64,000 nt of DNA from contig JAQFWX010000001.1 in the NCBI GenBank assembly GCA_027605045.1, positions 3,286,001 to 3,350,000 of the forward strand, in the 5' to 3' direction. Under the pieces are notes generated by a model. It worked only from the letters and a program-made list of their open reading frames with translations. It was not told the DNA's origin and made no database searches. The position numbers and the translations under genes are program-made. Each line of letters begins with the position of its first letter. Position 1 is the first letter of the stretch. Positions 13,189-23,718 of this stretch are shown here, one piece after another. The DNA comes from Phallus indusiatus (taxonomy: Eukaryota > Basidiomycota > Agaricomycetes > Phallales > Phallaceae).

Positions 13189-14398
13189 ATGCCGAGTTAG
13201 TTTATTCTGTCATTGTCTTTGAAGACGCTCTGACAAATTAACAGAAACGACTGATTCGCAAGACATCATCACACCGACGTCTTTATACGGCTATATCCCC
13301 ACGTTGTGGGTCTGTATTATATTTCTTACACTGTTTGGAATAACGACCAGTGAGTGCCATTTTGCGCAGAATCACCTTTTAGAATTAACAATCCCTCTTT
13401 TACCAAGGCATTCATCTTGCGCAGGCGCTATTTATCAAGAGACCTCGGTTTTATTGGATGATACCTACCTTTGTTTTTTGTGGAATAGGTGAACTGATAG
13501 GCTGGAGCGGTCGGCTCTGGAGTCATATCAATTCGGAAAATTTTACCGCCTATCTGATGCAGTAATTACTTCATTTCCTGCTACGATCTAATGCAGTCGC
13601 TCAAAAATTTTGTGCAGGTTGATAATGACAGTCATATCCCCGGTATTCCTCACAGCAGCGCTTTACAATATTGTTGCTCTCATTGTCCCACTTGTTGGGG
13701 AAGAATACAGTCGACTTAAGCCAAAGACTTGTAAGTTATTTCGTTGGATATCCGATTCTTATGCTATAAATCTTTCTTTTCAGATGTGAAAATCTTTGTC
13801 ACTGTTGATATTCTCTGTCTGTTCGTTCAAGCTGGTGGGGGTGGAATAGCTTCGGGTAATTCAGTGTCGGCAGGAAAGACAGGAACTGATATTTTTCTCG
13901 TCGGAATATGTCTCCAACTGGGTTAGTATTTAAATCAGCGTTTTTTTACATCTATGCCCATCAAATAATACCCTTGTAGCTGGATTAGCATTGTTTGCCT
14001 TCCTAGCGATCGACGTCATACGTCGATATCGTGCAAAAAGACCGTTTAGGGCTCCCAGTCATAACTACACACTCCCTTCTTCATCGGATGTCACCATACC
14101 TTTTATGGGAGAGAAGCTAGTATCTACCGATCTCGAAAGGCGCATCAACCGCATGGCTCTCGGGCTTGCCATTGCAACAATCCTTGTGTTTATACGGTGA
14201 GGACATTTTCCTAAATATCAGTTTTGTAACTCACTGTGTGATACAACAAAAAGGTCGTTCTACCGTATAGCAGAGCTAGCCGATGGCTTCAAGGGTGTTA
14301 TCATTAAAACCGAAGTTTACTTCACTGTTTTCGACGCATTGTCAATTGCTTTAGCTTTGTTGGTTATGAACATTTTTTCTCCGTCTTTACTTCTTTGA
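13189..14398 (+). CDS. RTA1-like (lipid-translocating exporter family) membrane protein
   Basis: Seven-transmembrane fungal protein of the RTA1 family, linked in yeasts to lipid flux and to resistance against membrane-active compounds. The start ATG at 13189 joins across an intron (about 13196-13244) to TTDSQDIITPTSLYGYIPTL. Diagnostic blocks after splicing are SIHLAQALFIK, GIGELIGWSGR, FLTAALYNIVALIVP, FVQAGGGGIASGNS, and RSFYRIAELADGFKG followed by EVYFTVFDA near 14320. The stop is at 14396-14398. Further introns lie near 13349-13412, 13561-13617, 13731-13783, 13922-13979 and 14199-14253. All conserved segments are in frame, so the gene looks intact. The transported molecule is not known. 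Confidence 0.86.
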
Positions 14399-14494
14399 TT
14401 ATTAGTTACGTTGCCAATGGACATTATAATAGTAGTACTTTCAATACACGTCTGTGATTGACTATTGTATTTTGCTTTGACGACTATCTTTCAC

Positions 14495-14567
14495 GGTTCG
14501 GTAGTTCAGTCGGTGGAACGTCTGCTTAACACGCAGAAGGTCGTCGGTTCAAGTCCGGCCCGGATCA
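14495..14567 (+). tRNA. tRNA-Val (anticodon AAC)
   Basis: A full cloverleaf can be drawn. The seven-base acceptor stem closes with two G-T wobbles. The D stem is GTTC/GAAC. The anticodon arm TCTGC-TTAACAC-GCAGA puts AAC at the anticodon. The variable loop has five bases and the T arm is GTCGG-TTCAAGT-CCGGC. It has no intron and 73 nt in total, with discriminator A. It lies about 100 bp after the RTA1-like stop on the same strand. Confidence 0.93.
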
Positions 14568-14852
14568 GCTTTTTCCATCGCGAACCACTTATAATAGCAT
14601 CACCAACTCTTTTTTTTTCTCCTATCTTAAAACTCCATCCCCACAAATAAATCTAGACAGATAGTGGGTTTTACCCTATTTCCTCACCAGTACTACATCG
14701 GTCAATATTCTTTTCCGCTGGCAACCATTTACCAGTGCGGTCATATTCTACACAAAAAGTTTGTTCCTATTTCGAGTTAACACATGGTACATTTAAATTT
14801 ATAAATCAATTTCTTTCACGAGTGTACAGACGAATAATAAGTTTCGAACGTT

Positions 14853-15806
14853 TCAGAGCTTAGCGCCGCCGGTAGCCTCTACAAAGCGTACCTCAGCTTC
14901 TTTGAAGTTGATAACGTTCCAGATAGCGTTGAGATACTAGAGTCAACAGAAGCCAGATTTAGTCTCGACTGCAAAATTTTGATGACAAGAAAAAGGGAAA
15001 GAAAGCATACATCTGGCTTTACGTTCTTGTATTGCAAATAGAAAGCATGCTCCCACATGTCAATTCCGATGATGGGAACATGGCCTTAAGGCGAAACAGT
15101 ATTAGTGTTTTGGGATGATGAGGTATAAGTAACTTCGGTACTCACTCAACAACGGATCCTGGTTTGGGGTAGTAGTGATCTCCAACTTTTTAGTTGCAGT
15201 ATTGTATCCCTAATAGTTCAGAAAGGTGTTCATCGACAAAAAGGTATGACAAAAGTAAATATATCACTAACCAACCAACCCCAACCACTACCCTGGATGG
15301 CTGCAGAGGCCGTATTCATTTTCTTTATGAATTCTTCAACACTTCCAAAATCACGTTCCAAAGCGGATTTCAGAGGGCCATCCTGGATTTTACCTCCACC
15401 GGCGCTGACAGGGGCCAGAATCTTCCAAAAGAGAGTGTGATTGATATGACCTGGACGATAATAATTGCCGATTAGTAATCGCGATAATCGATCGAACGTT
15501 GATATTTCTTATCGATCCTTGTACTTACCACCACCGTTGAATTTGAGAGCGGCTTGAAGAGCTATACGCTCTTTGGGAGACGTTGTTTGAGCGTAAGATT
15601 GTTCCGCTGCGTTCAGTCCGTTAACGTATGTTTGGTGATGCTTAGTGTGGTGAAGAGTCATGATCTCCCCAGAGATGTAAGGCTCAAGCGCATTGTATGG
15701 ATAGTCCAAGCTTGGAAGGGTGTGCTAATGAGGGTCTTTTGAGTTTTCAAATATTTACACGAAAATATGTTGATATATATACGTTGCCAAAGTTTTGTCC
15801 TGCCAT
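14853..15806 (-). CDS. Manganese superoxide dismutase, apparently cytosolic
   Basis: Converts superoxide to hydrogen peroxide and oxygen with a Mn ion. Conserved blocks in order are [32 protein letters not shown] (first His ligand), [11 protein letters not shown] (second His ligand), SGWGWLG, and [13 protein letters not shown] with the Asp and His ligands, ending VEATGGAKL. Exon 1 is tiny: ATG at 15804-15806 gives MAGQNFGN, then an intron (15725-15782). Upstream of that ATG the frame stays open for a short way but has no other ATG before a stop, so no mitochondrial presequence is visible. Further introns lie near 15475-15529, 15208-15277, 15087-15147 and 14937-15010. The protein is about 200 residues, normal for the family. 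It is divergent from the MCC biotin-subunit gene. Confidence 0.93.
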
Positions 15807-16004
15807 CTTGTTATCGCTGCTGCTGCTGTTGTTGTTGTTGGTGGTAGAGTGAGAGAGTTCTGGTGTCGGCTTAAGGGTCCCTTGTCGTCACCGTGACTAA
15901 TCTCTGGAAGATTCCATAGTCCGCCGGTCCTTCGAAAAGCACGTGAGAACAAAGTGCCGACCAGCGCTTGCTGTCCTAAAGCTAAAGAGCTCTCATCATC
16001 GCGC
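15807..16004. promoter_or_regulatory. Shared bidirectional promoter, MnSOD and MCC alpha
   Basis: Only 198 bp separate the two start codons, so both 5' UTRs and core promoters must lie here. A trinucleotide run of GCT then GTT units occupies about 15815-15845 and would lie in the MnSOD leader. The rest has no recognised motif. Co-regulation of the two genes is inference. Confidence 0.6.
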
Positions 16005-19000
16005 ATGCTGTCCAAGGCGACGAAGAATGTCAAACTACGATATCCCGACTATGCTAAGATACGTGGTGGATTGACAGTAGGACAATGTCACGGTCTTTTA
16101 TTTCCGGAGAATACTCCGCTATTGGAGATCCAAAAATACCGTGGCTCCATCCGAACCACTATACCACAACGACGCTATCATAGTGAACACAACCACTGCG
16201 CAGTCTCAAGTTAGTTCTTTTCGTTTTTGCTTCGTACTGTATATAACTATTTACTTCACGCCCATCAATAGATCTCACTTCTGGAAAGATACCGGCAAAG
16301 CACAATCAGAAACCATTGTTTGACAAGATCCTTATTGCCAACAGGTACGATGCGCCCGACCTATCTTTTCTCACAAACCGATGATACTTGAACACTTTAT
16401 ATATAAAGAGGAGAAATCGCGTGCAGAGTCATCAAAACAGCAAGGAAGCTGGGCATCAAGACTGTAGCTGTTTATAGCGAAGCTGATAAAAATGCGTTGC
16501 ATGTTCGAATGGTGGGTGGTGATACGTCCTTCCCGTGTCATTAAATTGAGTTTAAGTATATATAAACAATCAATAGGCAGACGAAGCGTATTTCATCGGA
16601 CCAGCGCCATCATCGGAAAGTTATGTTCGTAGGAAAAGATGTCTCGCAATACTATGAGCGAATTAACCTCACGCATTTTCAAATAGCTTCGAGCAGATAA
16701 AATTATCGAAGTGGCACATCGGTCTGGTACACAGGCATGTTTTCTGCATTTATTTTCTTCCGAAAGGCGTATCTTGTTGATCGAAATCTCTAGGCAATTC
16801 ATCCGGGGTAAGCGGCCTATTCTTTCGCTCTTGACAGTCGGGTTGTTGGGTTGTTGAAAGCCTTTCTTAGATACGGCTTTCTCAGTGAGAATGCCAATTT
16901 CGCGCAACGTCTAGCTGAAGAAGGCTTAATTTTTATCGGTCCGCCCGTTAGTGCTATCCGGAGTATGGGCTCAAAGAGGTTTGCCCCCTAATCAATTCAC
17001 TCTTTTCTTTGTGCTGAAACACCGTATTCATATAGTGAATCCAAAGATATCATGATTGGTGGGCATAAATAACTACTACCCTCATTTTCGCTCTAAGATT
17101 GATATTTCTTCAATTAGCTGCAAACGTTCCCTGCGTACCTGGATACCACGGAATATCCCAAGACACACCAACGCTTCTCGATGCAGCTGCTTCAATTGGC
17201 TACCCGGTTCTCATCAAAGCAGTTCTAGGGGGTGGGGGTAAAGGAATGCGCATAGTTCATTCCGAATCTGATTTCGTCGAATCTCTCGAGTCAGCTCGTC
17301 GAGAAGCCCAAAAGGCGTTTAACGACGAACGTGTTTTGGTAGAGAAGTATATTGAGAGACCTCGGCATGTTGAGGTGCAGGTGTTTGGAGATTCGTTTGG
17401 AGATGCCGTTAGTCTTTGGGAGAGGGATTGTTCGGTGCAGAGGAGACATCAGAAGATTATCGAAGAGGTGCGCGATTACTTTTGGCTATTCGTGGCGAAA
17501 ATAAAATATCAAGGTTAGGCTCCTGCGCCTGGACTACCGGACGATATTCGGATGGATCTTGGTGCTAAAGCCGTGGCTGCTGCTAAAGCTGTCAATTATG
17601 TTGGAGCAGGGACTGTCGAATTCATATTTGACAATGATACCAACAAGTTTTACTTTATGGAAATGTAGGGTCTTCGGTCAAAGTTTTTCTTCTTTGCTCT
17701 AATTGTGATTAAATAGGAACACACGGCTACAGGTAGAGGTAAATAATCCTTTTAGCTATTTTTAAAATAACGAATATATGAAGATAATTCTTTTAGCACC
17801 CGGTGACAGAGATGATTACAGGGCAAGATCTCGTGCAATGGCAACTTGAGGTGCAGAATTTGTTCAAGTTGACCTTTTCCCCTCGCGTGTCTGATATATA
17901 ACAAATTACAGGTAGCAGCCGGAAACCCACTCCCTCTCGCTCAAGAAGACATACCACTTATAGGGCACGCATTCGAAGCACGAATATACGCTGAGAATCC
18001 ACGGAACAATTTTTTACCTGACGTTGGACCGTTACTCCACCTGTCCACACCCGATCCAACATCGTCGTTTGGTTCACTTCGCCTTGAACAAGGCATTGAA
18101 CAAGGTTCTAACGTTGAAGTTTATTATGACCCCATGATCTCGAAGATAGTTGCGCATGGCAGAGACAGAACTGAGGCTTTACGGGTGCTGAGGAAAGCAC
18201 TGGAGGAGTATCAAGTCGTCGGCGTATCTACTAATGTAGAGTTTTTGCACGCTCTCGCATCTCATCGGGCATTCATCGACGGAGAAGTTGAAACTGGTTT
18301 TATAGCGGTACGTAGTGTTTTTTTTTCCTACTGTTTATATTTTGAGTTCTTTTTTTCTTTCTTTTCCCCACAGAAACATCGTGAATCGTTGTTCCCCGAC
18401 CTTTCTCATCCCCCTCCCGAGGTATCGGCTCTTGCAGCTTTATTCACCATTGTCAGAGAAGAGAACCGCAGGAATTCCATCAATTCACCTTGGACAAACT
18501 TGATATCCAAGCGATTCGGCGGTGAGGTATATGACAGAACTGTCTCACTTCAGGCCGAGACACAGTCGTCTGAATTGTCAGATACGACCGTTCATGTCGT
18601 GTTTAAATCACCGAGCTTATTTGATGTTACCGTTATAACGTCTGACGGCAGTAGCAAGACTTTTAGCTCCGTCTCTGCCTCGCTATTGAGTGATGATAAA
18701 ACGTTGTCCAGCGTGTTGGATGGCGCGCAAAGAAAGACGGTGATCGTATCTCAACCTCCGCCATCGACTGCATCATCGAGCTCGACTTCCGAACGACTTC
18801 ACGTGTTTTATGGCGGACACAAACATTCACTTTTACTTCCGGCACCAAAGTGGCTTCGGCTGAAGGGTGAAGCCGCGTCTGGTGCTGCCGCAGCGGGGAA
18901 GGGACATATAAGAGCACCAATGCCCAGTCTCGTTGTCGATGTGAAAGTCAAGGCCGAAGATAGAGTGGTGAAAGGCCAGGCGATTGTTGTTTTGGAAAGT

Positions 19001-19129
19001 ATGAAGACCGAGACTGTTTTGAGAGCGGAGAGCGCCGGAGTTGTGAAGGGTGTTGGATGTAAGAAGGGGGAGATGGTGGACGAGGGAAGAGAGTTAGTTG
19101 AAGTTCAGTATGATGACTCTCAGGAATGA
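16005..19129 (+). CDS. Methylcrotonoyl-CoA carboxylase alpha (biotin-containing) subunit
   Basis: Mitochondrial leucine-catabolism enzyme. This subunit carboxylates its own biotin with ATP and bicarbonate; the partner beta subunit is not in the window. The N-terminus ([10 protein letters not shown]) is basic and fits a targeting peptide. Biotin carboxylase blocks after splicing are [40 protein letters not shown], the ATP-grasp loop [38 protein letters not shown] and [10 protein letters not shown] long 3' exon (18374-19129) carries the linker and the biotinyl domain, with attachment lysine (codon at 19004-19006) in VLESMKTET. Ser and Thr replace the usual Ala and Met next to that lysine. At least nine short introns lie in the 5' two thirds. 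The biotinyl context and length (about 730 aa) favour MCC over pyruvate or propionyl carboxylase. Confidence 0.92.
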
Positions 19130-19498
19130 AAGAGCCCATTGTATTAATCTATTTTCTCTGACGTATATGAACAATTCCGTGAGAACCACTACTTTGCTTG
19201 ATGAAAACCTCTCCTAAGGAAGGAAGGGATCCAATGATGACATTCTTTCAACGGTTAATTACAAAGGAAGAAAACTAAAGGAGCGTGGGTATCAAACACC
19301 ATGTCGCGAAAGTCATAAGAAGACCCTAAAAAACGGTTAAGATAAAGTTAAGTCATCGTAAGGAGAAACAAGGGGCAGTAAGGAAGAGGACGAAATGCGC
19401 GGAGTAGAGAAAAAAAAGTTTGTAGAGAGAAGAAGAAGAGGAAAGTGTTCAGCACGAGTAAGTACGGAATGTATGTAAATCGTAGTTCAAAAGTCCAT

Positions 19499-20351
19499 TT
19501 ACAAGAGCACGGTAATAGCACCAAGAAGAACCATTACACCAACGCTCCCGGTGATGTATACCAGCCTAGACGATGAAGCAGCGTTCCGGGCAGACAGGTC
19601 ACGTCGGATGTTGGCGCTGGCAGTAGCAATCGGAGTTATAAGCGGGTGGGTGGGAAGCATGTTGGGAGGATTGGCGATGAGTTGCATGGGGGCAACAGGT
19701 GTACCATCGAACTCGTATAGATTCAGGTGAAAGCCACCGATGACGGGAAATATTCGCCACATATCAAACAAGACCGTCTGGTTATACCGATTGATTTGAT
19801 TGGAGATGGCGGAGCAAGCGTTTTGCACTTGTTGGAAGCCGTCAGCACCGAAGGGAGTTAGTAATAAAGAGCCGTTGGAGAGGTACTCGAATCCACCATG
19901 TTGCCATGTTATAACCGCGGTAATGCAATTAGGATTGGTTGCATTCGATGAAATTCGGTATTCAAATTGCTCAAAATGACTTCCTTCAGGTCCGTCAACA
20001 CTTGAAAAAGTAATGAAGAATGATGTCAGCTTGGAAAGGATGAGAGGAAGAAGAACGTACAAAGAGAAAGATCGTCCTGTGTTTTGGGGATAAATGACTC
20101 TCATGCTAATGGGATCGACATATGGCTAAGAGAGAGAGATTGGGTTAGCCGGCACATGACGACCAGAAGAGGGAAGGAGAAAGAAACTCAACGGATCCAG
20201 TTTTGACAGCTCCACTACCGGTCGACCAAGTACCACCTAATGCAGTGGCATTGTGGGTGCTATCTAACACAATTTGACCTTGACCAGCTACTGATGTTGC
20301 AAAGAGGAAGAACAGCGAAGAACAAAACAGGCCGGAACTGCTGTACCACAT
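19499..20351 (-). CDS. ROT1: ROT1-like ER chaperone for cell-wall biogenesis
   Basis: ROT1 is a fungal ER membrane protein needed for beta-1,6-glucan synthesis and glycoprotein folding. The start MWYSSSGLFCSSLFFLFATS is a signal peptide. Diagnostic ROT1 blocks follow: GGTWSTGSGAV near the start, then after an intron DPISMRVIYPQNTGRSFSF, then after a second intron (about 20000-20058) FEQFEYRISSNATNP, ITWQHGGFEYL, NGSLLLTPFGADGFQQVQ, NRYNQTVLFDMW, LNLYEFDGTPVAPM and ANPPNMLPTHPL. A C-terminal hydrophobic segment (VYITGSVGVMVLLGAITVLL) is the membrane anchor. Several N-x-S/T sites lie on the lumenal part. It looks complete. Confidence 0.92.
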
Positions 20352-21619
20352 GATTGCGTGAATGTGTTTTGTGTGTTTAAAAAGTTTTTTTGAATATAAA
20401 ATGGTACAAAGGAATTAAAGAAACGGTCGCGAGTAACGATGGGCCAGTCTACTGAAGAGTTGTGAGGAAAAGGATGGTCGGTGGCCAATTGTCCTTTGTG
20501 CGACGAAGGATGGGGGGCAGGCGGAGATGAGTTTGGTTGGGATGTGTTGTTGAGGGGGGCTGTGACGAGGCGGCAGTGGTGATTGGGGTACCTGTCTGAA
20601 CACAAGCGCCGCGCAGTGCCATGGATGTCATTGATGCGCGGACCTTGGTCACCCCTGGATCCACGCTCCCAAGGTCTCTTTGAGTCCTTGTTTCCAAAGG
20701 AAACTCTCGTATATATTAAATAAACGGATCTACTTGCTAAGACAAACTTATATTTTGGAGTCGTTTTTTCTTTCTTTGGGGAAACCACAAGTCACTTGTC
20801 ATTTAGTCTCAATGAATGAATGTTAACAGTCAGATGATGGCCGCCACAACGCGTGGCCCAATTACGAACTCATATAGCCCCATGGTGGAAACCATGTGAG
20901 AGATTGGTCGCTCTTGCGATCGCTATTGTATGTTCTACATAATAAAAACATCTGGCAAATTACAATAGTCAAGTAAAGGCTTTACCTTGTAGAATTGAAG
21001 TTGAAATTAAAGTCACTGGCATGGAAGAACTTGGCCAAGACCTGGCCATTGGGGATCGGAGCCAAGACGCTGCGTTCATTATGTTTAGGAAATGTATTTT
21101 GCTTATATGTACGTGTATACATAGTACGATGCGTCGCAGTATTGCATCGCCAAGCCGAAAGGGACTTTCGGGTGTTTGACTGATGCTTTAGCCCGCCCGA
21201 CCGCCACAATTGAACTGAAGACAGAAGTCGATTGGGAATTCGCATGCACTCAGCAGCAGTAAGGCAATGGCAATGGTAACTAGTATTATACTAAAGTACT
21301 GACCAGTTCCTAGAAGAGTCACTGTCAGTTGTATTCCGCAAGTCGAAGATGATATGGGGGCGCCCCTTCAATATTTTGAAACTCAGCCAAGATCACATGC
21401 CAAGCTGTGATTGGATTTCTGTTATACTACTGGCCACTCTGTAATAGTAAAATATCTCCCTCTGTGGATCTCGTTGCGCGCGTTGTTTTTATTTACTTAT
21501 ATTTTATAATTCCTCTGTCTTCTTCTCCCCGTGGCGCTGCTTTTCTCTTCCTCCTCATCTTTTTGATACCATTACTCATACCAACAATTCGAAACTCGTC
21601 TTGTAATAACCTCTCAGTC
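20352..21619. other. Divergent intergenic region, ROT1 to kinase
   Basis: No gene supported. It contains the 5' regions of both flanking genes. Just before the kinase ATG (about 21480-21610) the plus strand is strongly pyrimidine-rich, as often seen at fungal transcription starts. Minus-strand frames at 20288-20788 are low-complexity and overlap the ROT1 start. Confidence 0.45.
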
Positions 21620-23718
21620 ATGCCTAAATTCATGGAACTTGCAGCCCCGGTCCACCCTAATCTCGCCTCCTCTCCCTCTCAAAATGTATCAGACCAAGAA
21701 ACCGACGACGAACATGTATTATCGTGGCAGCTTAAACACGGGAAACATAATCATAACAACAAAGACCCTCTCGAATACGACAACTCATACGACGGCTTAA
21801 TGTCTTTCAACCACCCTTCTCACCACCGTCTTCGCCACCAGCACCAACAGGAACGAACTCGCTCCGAATCGCTAAATGACGACCTACTACATTCCGCTGC
21901 CGACTCATCAATAGCTTTATCTCCTGCAGCCTCCTTTTTATCAACATTTCTCTCGTCTTCAGCACCCGCTTCTCATACTCCACAACCAGACTCCTCTGGT
22001 CAATCTATCGCAGGCTACGTCCTCGGTCAGACAATAGGTCGTGGCGGTTTTAGCACGATTAAAGAAGGTCAAAGTCCATCAGGCGACATTGTAGCTATCA
22101 AAATCGTCCGTCATACCGCCTTCGACAGTCTCCCGCTCACTCAACGGAGACAACAAAAGTCCCGTTTCACACACGAAGCACGAGTCTGGGCTTCCCTCTC
22201 TCACGAGAACATTCTCCCTCTCTTTCAATGCCACCACTCCCCTGCAGCCACATATCTCATAACCCTCTACTGTCCCGCCGGTTCCCTCTTCGACATTTTG
22301 AAAAGAGAAGGAACCCCCGCGCTCGAACAAACCGACGCCGGCTGCATGTTCCGTCAAGTCGTTAAAGGTTTGCGATACATGCATGAATCTATGGCTCTTG
22401 TTCACTGTGACGTCAAGCTTGAGAATGTGCTCGTCGATGAGAGTGGCGTTTGTAGACTCACCGACTTTGGTCTCACGAAGAGAATTGGTAGCGATCCTCT
22501 TGTTTGCAGTTCGGAGGAAGACGACGATGGCGATGACGATGATGAAGACGAAGAAGATGGCGACGATGCGGATTTTGACCGCCGACACGCGCAATCGGGC
22601 AATATCTCCAACAACAAGAAGAAAAACCAGCGCAGTCGTAGCAGAGGCAGAGCAGGCTCGACGACTCTACCTGTACATCTTTCATTGATGCGCCATGGTC
22701 GCCAGCAGGTTCCTCGTCGTCCACGACACGCCACAGAGACTGTACTCGTTCCGAGACTTCCGGACTACTCATTTCCACCTGGATCACTGCAGTACGCCTC
22801 CCCAGAGCTACTTCTTCCTCGACCACACCCTACACAACAACAAGGTGTCAATAATCATCATTACACCGCCCATCCCGCTCAGGACATGTGGGCTTTGGGT
22901 GTTCTCCTCTACGCGTTGCTTACTGGCAGACTTCCGTTCAATGATTCTTATGAGCCCCGTTTACAGATGAAGATTGTCAAGGGTACGCTTTTTTTTAATG
23001 GTTCTACTACTTCCCACATCCCTCTCATCCCTCTTATTCAGGTACCTTTGATATACCTCAAGATGTCGGCACACACGCAGAAGCCGTCCTGAAGGGTTGT
23101 TTGCACAAGGACGTTTCCCAAAGATGGAATATTTCAATGGTTGAAGATGCAGCTTGGGGAATTGGATATGGCGCTGTTGACGTTACCTCTAACACTCCAC
23201 ACCAACAACGACGACATCCTAGTACTCAAGCTCAAGCTCAATCACTGGTCCAAATGGAGGAATTGTCAAGTAATCTTTCGCTCTGCACTGTAGCATCACC
23301 ATCGTCTCCACTTTCATCGCTCTTATCAGTCTCCTCGCCAACCTCGTCTCGTTCACGCGGTCGCAAGTTTACCACTCAACACGAACAACAAGTCCGCAGT
23401 CAAAGCCGAAGCAGGAGTCCGAGCTCGTCTCCACAGACACCGATTGACGAAGAAAGTCTCGACTTTTATGAAAACGAACGCCGAAGAAGAAGCAGGAGCA
23501 GACAAAGTCGCGAGAGTATGGTGCGGTTTGTCTTGAATGATTCTCCGACGACACGCGGAAGGTCGGATAATAAGATGATCTGTGGAGATGTTAATTTGAA
23601 TTACACCGTTGATGAAGAATGTTGTGAGGATGCGACTTCGAATGCCGCCACCAGGGCCAAAACTGGAGCTAAATCGAGGTCGCAGAGTCGAACGCGGAGT
23701 TGGTCCTTCAACATTTGA
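21620..23718 (+). CDS. Ser/Thr protein kinase with acidic activation-loop insert and Arg/Ser-rich tail
   Basis: One intron (22983-23041) gives 679 aa. Residues 1-130 are His/Ser/Asn-rich and disordered-looking. The kinase domain runs from about 132: glycine loop IGRGGFSTIKEG, VAIKIV lysine near 158, catalytic loop HCDVKLEN near 262 (Cys in place of the usual Arg), and DFG in LTDFGLTK near 282. Between DFG and the APE-equivalent YASPELL (about 392) lies an insert of roughly 100 residues with a run of Asp/Glu at about 300-320 followed by Lys/Arg/Ser-rich sequence. The C-lobe continues with DMWALGVLLYALLTGRLPF and ends near 510. The tail contains repeated SRSRS-type motifs. Catalytic residues are present, so activity is expected. 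The subfamily is not certain; CAMK-like features predominate. Confidence 0.85.

Noticed and set aside
22079..22826. Several long minus-strand frames across the kinase
   Set aside because: They are shadows of the kinase, produced by its acidic and Ser-rich codons; the plus-strand frame carries all kinase motifs.
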